A program made the translations under genes and the position numbers. Below the pieces are notes generated by a model, which ran no database searches, was not told where the DNA came from, and saw only the letters and a program-made list of their open reading frames with translations. This document shows, in pieces, positions 18,628 through 26,109 of a DNA stretch of 64,000 nucleotides; the first letter of the stretch is position 1; each line of letters opens with the position of its first letter. The stretch lies in contig NZ_JBISCD010000037.1 in the NCBI RefSeq assembly GCF_044386045.1, positions 124,001-188,000 of the forward strand. Reading direction: 5' to 3'. Source of the DNA: Thalassobellus sediminis (lineage in GTDB: Bacteria; Bacteroidota; Bacteroidia; Flavobacteriales; Flavobacteriaceae).

Positions 18628-18787
18628 TACCAATTCCGCATTAAAATTACCGTAATAAAACGCGCCTTTTTCCTTTCTACTTCAATATAAAAAGAAACCG
18701 TAACTACAGCTATGCTTTATTTTTCTATCTTGTATAAAGAAAAAAATTATCATTTTATTTTACAGTAATTTCAATACAGAATTGGTA
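18628..18787. mobile_element. MITE-like element with imperfect terminal inverted repeats
   Basis: The 160-bp segment begins TACCAATTCCGCATT and ends with the imperfect reverse complement CAATACAGAATTGGTA. The arms match for about 32 bp with four mismatches before drifting apart. The element is flanked on both sides by TTA (18625-18627 and 18788-18790), a possible target duplication. It has no coding capacity. It sits immediately upstream of promoter site B and fills much of the 413-bp gap between the PL22 operon and the sigma gene. The rest of that gap (18788-18880) is AT-rich with nothing recognisable. Confidence 0.55.
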
Positions 18788-18880
18788 TTAGGTTTTATAA
18801 TTACTTAAAATGAGGTAATTAATTTTATAAATTTTTATCTTCTAAAAAAAGAATAATTAGAAAATTTGCTGCTTTTATAA

Positions 18881-19474
18881 TTATTTAAGCTCCTGCATCT
18901 CATTATTAAAGTCATAAAGCAAAAAAAGAATAGCTTCAACTTTAGGGCTCAAATTATCAGCAAGAACTTTAAAAGCTCTTGTCATATGTCCTTCAATAGT
19001 CTTAATTGATATATTTAGATGCTCAGATATTTCGGTGTGTGTTAGACCATCCTTTTTATTAAGTATAAAAATTTGTCTGCATTTTGGTGGTAAATTTTTT
19101 ATTTCTTCGTTTACCAATTTTATTAATTCATTTAAATTCTCATATTCATTTTCAACCACCAAATCAAGTGCTTCTAAATATTTCTTCTCTAAATAAATTA
19201 CAGGTTTGTTTTTTCTAAATTGATCAACGAATTCATTATAAACTGATTTATAAACGTAATTCTTAATATCAAAATGAGTATTAATATTTTTTCTATTTAC
19301 CCAAATTTTCACAAATACATTTTGGACAATATCTTCTGCTTTAGCTTTATTATTAGTTAATGTAAAAGCATATATGCATAAATTCTTGTAATAAGTATTC
19401 ATTAAAAAATCGTAAGCCTTAGTATTACCTAATTTCAATTGTTGGGCAAGCGTAAGATTTTCAGAAAAATTCAA
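18881..19474 (-). CDS. ECF (FecI-like) RNA polymerase sigma factor
   Basis: The 197-aa protein is an extracytoplasmic-function sigma factor of the Bacteroidetes FecI-like type. Region 2 spans residues about 22-90 and contains AEDIVQNVFVKIWVNRKNI; region 4 spans about 128-185 with LPPKCRQIFILNKKDGLTHT followed by the DNA-recognition helix NISIKTIEGHMTRAFKVL. It lies divergent to a fecR and a SusC carrying an STN domain, the classic arrangement for cell-surface signalling: substrate binding by the transporter releases the sigma factor from FecR, and the sigma factor drives the transporter operon. Unusually for this set-up, the sigma gene has its own copy of the shared direct-repeat promoter. 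Confidence 0.95.
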   Translation of the reverse strand: MNFSENLTLAQQLKLGNTKAYDFLMNTYYKNLCIYAFTLTNNKAKAEDIVQNVFVKIWVNRKNINTHFDIKNYVYKSVYNEFVDQFRKNKPVIYLEKKYLEALDLVVENEYENLNELIKLVNEEIKNLPPKCRQIFILNKKDGLTHTEISEHLNISIKTIEGHMTRAFKVLADNLSPKVEAILFLLYDFNNEMQELK

Positions 19475-19493
19475 TTTTTTATCTAGTTTTTTT

Positions 19494-19540
19494 GTAAATA
19501 TATAATCTAATAAATGGAATGCTATCCTGTAGCATCCTGT
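19494..19540 (-). promoter_or_regulatory. Shared direct-repeat promoter (site C) of the sigma gene
   Basis: The coding strand reads ACAGGATGCTACAGGATA at 19540-19523, identical to site B; the identity with 18602-18625 extends over 24 bp (19518-19541). The -7 box is the least clear of the seven: TAATATTT at 20 bp, or AATATTTA at 21 bp. The repeat is 49 bp upstream of the start codon. Elsewhere in the 303-bp gap to fecR only AT-rich sequence and the candidate at 19732-19758 are seen. Confidence 0.65.
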
Positions 19541-19731
19541 TACGTTTTTTATTTACACTTAAAAATAAAATTATTTTTTTTATTAAAAATTAGTCCTAAA
19601 TTTTAAAAAACAAGTCTTAATCCTTCATGATTCCAAGCATTTAGCATTTTTTTAACACTGATAAATACTCATTTTTTTACATGTTTTTATATCAAATACT
19701 CAAAAAAATTAAAAAAAATTAAGAAATAATA

Positions 19732-19758
19732 GAGGGGTGGCGCAAATTATTACGTAAT
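19732..19758 (+). promoter_or_regulatory. Possible ECF promoter of fecR-susCD
   Basis: A G-rich stretch, GAGGGGTGG (19732-19740), stands out in an otherwise AT-only region and is followed by the palindrome ATTACGTAAT (19749-19758), 20 bp before the fecR start. The spacing resembles -35 and -10 elements of an ECF promoter that the divergent sigma factor could read. The call rests on composition and position only. Confidence 0.3.
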
Positions 19759-19777
19759 TAGTAATATAACATGTAAA

Positions 19778-20935
19778 ATGAACAAGTCAGAAATTCATAA
19801 AATAATAGTTAAGTTCCTTAATAAGGAAGCATCTTCGCATGAACTAGAATTACTGAATAATTGGCTAGAAACAAAAAAGAACCATACTGAATTTAACCGT
19901 TTAGTTAAGGTAGAATATTTAACAACAGCTTGTATGAGTGATTACGATTTGCATAAAGCAAAAAAAAACATAAACAAAAAGCTCAAGAAAGCTGAAAAAG
20001 TACGCAGAATAGCCATCTACAAAAAAATAGCCATAGCTGCCTCTTTTGCTCTATTATTAACTTTAGGTTTCATACATAATAATAAAAAGGAAACAGAAAT
20101 TGTAATTACAACACCAATAGATATTGGCTCTAGTAAAGCCATCCTTACTTTAGAAAATGGCAACCAAGTTCATCTTGAAAAAGGAAAAGCTTATAAATCC
20201 GAAAAAGTTAGTAGTAATGGAGAAGAACTTGTGTATTCTGAAACATTACTAAATAAAAACACAAAAAAATCTCCTTCGTATAATTATTTAGCAATTCCTC
20301 GCGGAGGCGAATTCTTTATCAAATTAGTAGATGGAACAAAAGTGTGGTTGAATTCTGAATCAAAAATAAAATATCCAACAGAATTTATAAAAGGCGAAAC
20401 GCGTATAGTAGAACTGTTATATGGCGAAGCTTATTTTGAAGTATCTCCAAGTACAAATCATAATGGTGATGCATTTAAAGTTATTACTAAGCAACAAGAA
20501 ATTAATGTTTTAGGAACAGAGTTTAACATTAAAGCTTATAATAACGAGGATGAAATTGCTACAACATTAGTAAATGGTAGTGTTCAAGTTAACAGTGGGA
20601 ATACAAAAAAAACCATAAAACCGAACCAACAATCTATTATAAACAATAAAAACCCTAATTCAATAAAAGTATCAGAAATTGATGCGATGCAAGAAATTGC
20701 CTGGGTAAAAGGAAACTTTTCTTTTAACGAAGAAACTCTAGGAGACATGATGCAAGTATTGTCTCGTTGGTATAATGTAGAAGTTGTTTTTGAAACAGCA
20801 GAACGAAAAAATTATGTTTTTACAGGAATTTTAGAACGTACTAAATCGATAGAGAACATTTTAGAACTTATTCAGGCAACTGGAGAAGAAGACATAGAAT
20901 TTAATATTAGCAAAAAAACAATTATTGTGAAATAA
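19778..20935 (+). CDS. FecR-type anti-sigma factor
   Basis: This 385-aa inner-membrane anti-sigma regulator has a cytoplasmic N-terminus (about 1-83) that would hold the sigma factor, one membrane segment near residues 86-104 (IAIAASFALLLTLGF), and a periplasmic FecR domain with AIPRGGEFFIKLVDGTKVWL and LLYGEAYFEVS. The C-terminal DUF4974-type domain includes GNFSFNEETLGDMMQVLSRW, which contacts the transporter's signalling domain in this system. It is followed by an attenuator-like hairpin and then the STN-bearing SusC, so the three form one signalling unit with the divergent sigma gene. Confidence 0.93.
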   Translation: MNKSEIHKIIVKFLNKEASSHELELLNNWLETKKNHTEFNRLVKVEYLTTACMSDYDLHKAKKNINKKLKKAEKVRRIAIYKKIAIAASFALLLTLGFIHNNKKETEIVITTPIDIGSSKAILTLENGNQVHLEKGKAYKSEKVSSNGEELVYSETLLNKNTKKSPSYNYLAIPRGGEFFIKLVDGTKVWLNSESKIKYPTEFIKGETRIVELLYGEAYFEVSPSTNHNGDAFKVITKQQEINVLGTEFNIKAYNNEDEIATTLVNGSVQVNSGNTKKTIKPNQQSIINNKNPNSIKVSEIDAMQEIAWVKGNFSFNEETLGDMMQVLSRWYNVEVVFETAERKNYVFTGILERTKSIENILELIQATGEEDIEFNISKKTIIVK

Positions 20936-20940
20936 AAAAA

Positions 20941-20980
20941 AGGAAAAGGCTACACGTTCGAAGGTAATAGCCTTTTTCCT
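20941..20980 (+). terminator. Hairpin between fecR and susC, attenuator-like
   Basis: AGGAAAAGGCTA (20941-20952) pairs with TAGCCTTTTTCCT (20968-20980) with one bulge. It lies right after the fecR stop and 50 bp before the SusC start. It could reduce read-through or protect an mRNA end. Confidence 0.55.
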
Positions 20981-21029
20981 AGTTGATTAATTAATTAAAA
21001 CCACGTTTAACTAAAACCAAGACTAAATT

Positions 21030-24000
21030 ATGAAAATTAATTTTATTAGGGAGGTATTCTGTAAAAAGGATAAACTTCTAAAATGTATTATGAAAACATT
21101 TATCTTCTTATGTTGTACAATTTCCTTTGCTTTTGGGTCTAAGGATGCCTTTTCGCAGGATACCGACATCATAATTGATTCAGACAGGACTGTAAATGTC
21201 AAACAGTTATTTAAGCTTATAAATAAGCAAACCGATTATAAGTTTGTTTATAGGCATGATTTAATTAAGAAAGCACCAGAGTTACCCTTAAAAAAAGGCG
21301 TTATTAAAGCAGGTGTATTATTAGATAAGTTTTTAGCACCTATAAATTTCACCTTCGAATTTAGCAAAAATCAAACTGTTATAGTAAAGAAAAAGCCAGC
21401 TGTTTTAAAAGACGAAAGTCATTTACCTACTGTTACAAATGCTGTTACTCAAAAACAGATTAGTGGTACAGTAACAGATGAAAACAATATTCCTGTACCA
21501 GGAGTCAATCTTATAATTAAAGGTACTAAAAATGGCACTAGTACAGATTTCGATGGTAACTACACTATTACTGCAGCTGCTGGAGAAACACTTGTATTCT
21601 CTTATATAGGCTATAAAAGTGTTGAAGTTTTGATTGAAAACGAAGACATTTATAATGTCTCACTTAAAGCAGACAACGCTCAACTTGATGAAGTTGTTGT
21701 TGTTGGTTATGGTACACAAAAACGTAAAGATTTAACTGGAGCAATATCATCTATAAAGTCTGAAAACTTTATAGACGCTTTACCAGTTGCTCCCGAGCAA
21801 TTACTTCAAGGTAAAATAGCGGGTGTAAATATTGTACAAAGTAGCGGACAACCAGGAGCATCTTCAACAATTAGAATTAGAGGAACTAGTTCTATATCTG
21901 CAGGTAACGACCCTCTATATGTTATAGACGGAGTAATGATGCAATTTGGAAGTGCTAATAACACAGTAAAAACTGTATCTTCTGGTTCATCTCCTCATTC
22001 TGAAGAATCGATTAACCCTTTAAGCTTAATAAATCCAGCAGACATAGAAAGCATTGATGTATTAAAAGACGCTTCGGCTTCAGCTATTTATGGATCAAGA
22101 GGAGCTAATGGAGTTATTATTATTACAACTAAAAACAAAGGAAAGTATGGTGATTTTTTATCATACGACTCTTATATGGGAGTTTCAAGTGTTCCTGAAT
22201 ATCTTCCTTTTTTATCTGCAGATGAATATAGAGCATATGCAAATGATAATAGCTTGCCTTTATCAGATCAAGGAGTAGATACAAACTGGCAAAAAGAAGT
22301 TTTTAGAACTGCTATTACACAAAATCATAATATTTCTTTTGCAGGAGGCTCTGAATCTACAAACATTACAGGTTCATTTGGATATAATAACCAAGAAGGT
22401 ATATTATTAAATTCTGAACTCGAAAAAATGACAGGCCGATTACAAGCTAATCATACAACATTAAACGACAGACTTAAAATTGGTTTAAATTTAACATATG
22501 CAAATGTTGATGACCAAAGAGCTGCAGTAAACTCTAATATTGGAGATGAAGGAGGTAACTTACTAAAAGACGCTTTACGTTGGGCACCAACATTACCTGT
22601 TAGAAATCCTGACGGTAGCTATTATCAAATTGGTGCACTACGAGTAAATCCTGTTTCTTGGAGAGATGTGACAGATGAAAGTCATAGTTCTTTATTATTA
22701 GGTAATTTAGATACATCTTTCAAATTAACTGACGATTTAACTTTATCTACTAAAATAGGTCATTCAGCTGAAAATGTAAATAGGTTTACTCAAATTCCTT
22801 CAACGCATCCAGCAGGTGAAGGACAAGGAGGTATTGCATCTATTAGCAAATACAAAAACCTAAATATACTAACAGAAACAAACCTTACCTATAATAAACA
22901 AATAAATGATGACAACCATATTACTGTTTTAGCAGGTTATTCTTATCAAAAATTCCAATCAGAAAACACCTTTACATCAGCAAATAATTTTGTTTCTGAC
23001 GCTACAAGATGGAATTTAATACAATCGGGAACGATTCAATCTAACACATCTTACAAAGAAGCTAGTAAACTATCATCTTATTATGGACGTATTAACTACA
23101 AATTAAAAGACAGGTATTTACTTACTTTAACTTTAAGACGTGATGGTTCTAGTAAGTTTCAAAATCATAAATGGGGTACATTCCCTTCTGGTGCCCTAGC
23201 TTGGAATATATCAGACGAAGATTTTATGGTAGACTCCAAAATAAGCAACTTAAAATTACGTATTGGTTATGGGGTTACAGGAAATCAAGAAATACCTAAT
23301 TACCTTGGTTCAGAGCAACTTTCAATAGCCGGGTCTGCTGTTTATGTTTTTGGTGGTCAAGCAATACCAAGTGTATTACCTACAAACTTTGCAAACCCTA
23401 ATTTACAATGGGAAGAAACGACTCAATTAAATTTTGGTGTAGATTTTGGATTATTCGACAATCGTATTGGAGGATCCATAGATTATTACATAAAAAAAAC
23501 AAATGACTTATTATTACAATTCACTACAGCAGCTCCATCAGTTGTTCCTTTTCAATGGGCTAATGTTGGAAAAGTTGAAAACAAAGGTTTAGAGCTGAGT
23601 TTAAATGCAGATGTTATTAGTAATGAAAATTTCAGATGGTCTACAAACTTAAATTTTGCGACTAATAAAAATGAAGTAATTAGTCTTTCTAACGAAAACT
23701 TTCAAAGAGATGAAATTAGAACATCAAGCGGTTCTGGTGTAGTTGGTAATAATGCTAATACACAAATAATTAAACCAGGCCTACCTTTAAATACGTTTTA
23801 TGGATGGGAATTTACAGGATATGATGCAGATGGGTTAGAAACATATCTTGACGTTGATGGTACAGATGGTGCTGATGAAGTTGCAATTGGTGATGCTAAT
23901 CCAGATTGGACATTTGGTTTTAATAACACCTTTAATTACAAAAATATTGATGTTACTATGAATTTTAGAGGTGTTGTAGGTAATGACATTTACAATAATA

Positions 24001-24344
24001 CAGCTGCTGAATTTTCGTATGTTAGTCAAGCACCCGGAGTAAATGTTCTTAAATCTGCTTTAAACACAGGAGCAAGTAGAGCACAAACAGCTCAATATTC
24101 TTCTCAATGGCTTGAAGACGGTAGTTATTTAAGATTAGATAATTTAACAATTGGGTACAACTTCGATGTAGATAAAGTTAGCTTTATTAAAAAAGCTAAA
24201 GTTTATGTTAGCGGAACTAACTTATTTGTTATTACAGGTTATTCAGGTTTCGATCCAGAAGTTAGAACAAGATCTATTGGTATAGATTATCTTGTTTATC
24301 CAAGACCAAGAACTTTCCAAATAGGAACTAGTATATCATTTTAA
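21030..24344 (+). CDS. SusC-like transporter with STN signalling domain
   Basis: This 1104-aa TonB-dependent transporter/transducer may start at Met1 or at Met21 (KCIMKTFIFLCCTISFAFG), which begins a better signal peptide. An STN domain follows (about 48-118; VNVKQLFKLINKQTDYKFVY), then a carboxypeptidase-regulatory-like domain (about 145-215; ISGTVTDENNIPVPGVNLII), the motif LDEVVVVGYGTQ, the plug (LLQGKIAGVNIVQSSGQPG, IESIDVLKDASASAIYGSRG) and a barrel ending YPRPRTFQIGTSISF. The STN domain is what links a transporter to FecR and an ECF sigma factor, and both are encoded just upstream. Its partner SusD follows after 35 bp. Confidence 0.96.
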   Translation: MKINFIREVFCKKDKLLKCIMKTFIFLCCTISFAFGSKDAFSQDTDIIIDSDRTVNVKQLFKLINKQTDYKFVYRHDLIKKAPELPLKKGVIKAGVLLDKFLAPINFTFEFSKNQTVIVKKKPAVLKDESHLPTVTNAVTQKQISGTVTDENNIPVPGVNLIIKGTKNGTSTDFDGNYTITAAAGETLVFSYIGYKSVEVLIENEDIYNVSLKADNAQLDEVVVVGYGTQKRKDLTGAISSIKSENFIDALPVAPEQLLQGKIAGVNIVQSSGQPGASSTIRIRGTSSISAGNDPLYVIDGVMMQFGSANNTVKTVSSGSSPHSEESINPLSLINPADIESIDVLKDASASAIYGSRGANGVIIITTKNKGKYGDFLSYDSYMGVSSVPEYLPFLSADEYRAYANDNSLPLSDQGVDTNWQKEVFRTAITQNHNISFAGGSESTNITGSFGYNNQEGILLNSELEKMTGRLQANHTTLNDRLKIGLNLTYANVDDQRAAVNSNIGDEGGNLLKDALRWAPTLPVRNPDGSYYQIGALRVNPVSWRDVTDESHSSLLLGNLDTSFKLTDDLTLSTKIGHSAENVNRFTQIPSTHPAGEGQGGIASISKYKNLNILTETNLTYNKQINDDNHITVLAGYSYQKFQSENTFTSANNFVSDATRWNLIQSGTIQSNTSYKEASKLSSYYGRINYKLKDRYLLTLTLRRDGSSKFQNHKWGTFPSGALAWNISDEDFMVDSKISNLKLRIGYGVTGNQEIPNYLGSEQLSIAGSAVYVFGGQAIPSVLPTNFANPNLQWEETTQLNFGVDFGLFDNRIGGSIDYYIKKTNDLLLQFTTAAPSVVPFQWANVGKVENKGLELSLNADVISNENFRWSTNLNFATNKNEVISLSNENFQRDEIRTSSGSGVVGNNANTQIIKPGLPLNTFYGWEFTGYDADGLETYLDVDGTDGADEVAIGDANPDWTFGFNNTFNYKNIDVTMNFRGVVGNDIYNNTAAEFSYVSQAPGVNVLKSALNTGASRAQTAQYSSQWLEDGSYLRLDNLTIGYNFDVDKVSFIKKAKVYVSGTNLFVITGYSGFDPEVRTRSIGIDYLVYPRPRTFQIGTSISF

Positions 24345-24379
24345 TTAGAAACCTATTAAAAAATTTAAAGAAATACAGT

Positions 24380-25963
24380 ATGAAAAATATACAAATAATA
24401 ACAAAAAAGGTAAAGTTAATAGGCTTTAGCTGCTTATTGCTAATATTATCAGGATGTAATCTTGATGAAGAAGTATTTTCTATATACACACCAGAGACAT
24501 TTTATTCAAACGAAACACAAGTTTTATCATCCCTGTCAGGAATATATAGAAACTTTGCTCGTACAACGGGTATGGGTGTAGAATATAGATGTTTAGAACT
24601 TCCTGGAGATCAAGTAGTCGTTCATGAGAAAATCCAAGGTTGGTGGGGAGGCGCTAACTTTGCAGAATTAATGGAACATACTTGGACTCCAAGTCATAGT
24701 TATATTAATGGAACTTGGAATTCTTATTTCAAAACGGTTGGACAAACTAATGCACTTATTGCTTCTTTAGAAGGTTCTGCCTTATCAGAAGATGAAGTTT
24801 CTGGTCCACTTGCAGAGTTACACTCGTTACGTGCTTATGCTTATTTCTTTTTAATGGATTTATTTGGAAATGTTCCTGTTTTTACACTTCCTAAAGTAGA
24901 TGCATTAAATTTACCAGAACAAAATACAAGAGCTGAAGTTTTTGATTTTGTTACTTCAGAACTAATTGCTGCAACAGCAGATTTACCTACTAAAGCAGAA
25001 GCCGGCGGTAGCTATTATGGTCGGTTTACTAAAGAAGCTGCTCAAGCTTTATTAGCAACTATATATTTAAATGCAGAAGTATATACTGGTACAGAACAAA
25101 ATGCTAAAGCCATAGAATATGCTGATTTAGTAATAAACTCTGGAGCTTATAGCTTATTGCCTGATTATTTTGACAATTTTGTTGCCAATAACGAAGGTAA
25201 CAACGAGTTTATTTTTGGAGCTGTTTACTCACCTGATGTATCTGGTGGTGTTGGACATCCATTAGTACAAAAAGTACTTCCTGGAATTCAAGGTGGTTTA
25301 TTTGGCTTACCATATACCCCTCAAAATGGTTTTGGAACTAGACCATCTGTTCTTGCTTTATATGAAGACGGAGATGACAGAAAAAATCTTATTATACCTT
25401 ATGGCGATTTAAAAGATCCTAGAAACGGCGAAACAATTATGGTAGAACGTATCGTTCCAGATCATAACTCTAGCTTATATGATCCTGAAACTTCTACAGA
25501 AGGACCAGTTCCTTACACTATTATTCCTGCTACAGGTATTCGTTTGCAACCAATGAACGCTGGTTTAAAATGGATAAAATGGGGCCTAGACCCTAAAACA
25601 AATGGAGGTAATGCAGGTAACGACATTGCTTTTATAAGGTATGCAGATGTATTATTAATAAAAGCCGAAGCTTTAGCTAGACAAGGTAAATTTGATTTAG
25701 CTTTACCTATAGTTAACGATGTTAGAGACAGAAGTAATGCTGCTCCATTAGCTTCATTAACCTTAGACGATATATTAGATGAAAGAGGTAGAGAATTAGC
25801 CTTTGAGATGCAAAGAAGAAGAGATTTAATCCGTTTTGGTGAATTTGGAAATACTTGGGAGTTTAAACAAGCTTCTGAAGCTTATAGAACTATTTTCCCT
25901 ATACCTAAAGCTGCAATTGAAGCAAATCCTAAATTAAATCAAAACCCTGGATATCCACAATAA
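24380..25963 (+). CDS. SusD/RagB-like lipoprotein
   Basis: A 527-aa SusD with a lipoprotein signal (Cys26, LLILSGC). N-terminal family marks are LAELHSLRAYAYFFLMDLFG and VPVFTLPKVDALNLPEQNTR; C-terminal marks are IRYADVLLIKAEALARQGK, LDERGRELAFEMQRRRDLIR and the terminal FPIPKAAIEANPKLNQNPGY, all standard. Normal family length. It binds glycan at the surface for the STN-type SusC upstream. A strong terminator follows, so fecR, susC and susD are a closed unit. Confidence 0.96.
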   Translation: MKNIQIITKKVKLIGFSCLLLILSGCNLDEEVFSIYTPETFYSNETQVLSSLSGIYRNFARTTGMGVEYRCLELPGDQVVVHEKIQGWWGGANFAELMEHTWTPSHSYINGTWNSYFKTVGQTNALIASLEGSALSEDEVSGPLAELHSLRAYAYFFLMDLFGNVPVFTLPKVDALNLPEQNTRAEVFDFVTSELIAATADLPTKAEAGGSYYGRFTKEAAQALLATIYLNAEVYTGTEQNAKAIEYADLVINSGAYSLLPDYFDNFVANNEGNNEFIFGAVYSPDVSGGVGHPLVQKVLPGIQGGLFGLPYTPQNGFGTRPSVLALYEDGDDRKNLIIPYGDLKDPRNGETIMVERIVPDHNSSLYDPETSTEGPVPYTIIPATGIRLQPMNAGLKWIKWGLDPKTNGGNAGNDIAFIRYADVLLIKAEALARQGKFDLALPIVNDVRDRSNAAPLASLTLDDILDERGRELAFEMQRRRDLIRFGEFGNTWEFKQASEAYRTIFPIPKAAIEANPKLNQNPGYPQ

Positions 25964-25983
25964 TTGTTTAGTTTAGTTAATTA

Positions 25984-26028
25984 AAAAAGCGTTATAATAA
26001 ATTTCTATTATAACGCTTTTTGTTTTTT
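25984..26028 (+). terminator. Strong terminator after SusCD
   Basis: A perfect 16-bp stem (25984-25999 with 26006-26021) has a 6-nt loop and T-rich tail. It isolates the SusCD unit from the GH31 operon, which has its own promoter starting just downstream. Confidence 0.9.
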
Positions 26029-26038
26029 AAATAAAATT

Positions 26039-26084
26039 CCAGTATAGCACAGGATGCCAATAAAACAGTAAACAAATATCTTTG
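26039..26084 (+). promoter_or_regulatory. Shared direct-repeat promoter (site D) of the GH31 operon
   Basis: A degenerate first half-site (CCAGTATA, 26039-26046) is followed at 10-bp period by a strong one (ACAGGATG, 26049-26056). Exactly 20 bp later is TATCTTTG (26077-26084), a full match to TAnnTTTG. The start codon is 26 bp further on. The motif has the same orientation to its gene as the minus-strand copies. Confidence 0.7.
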
Positions 26085-26109
26085 AATTTAAACACCATAA
26101 TTTATTCTT

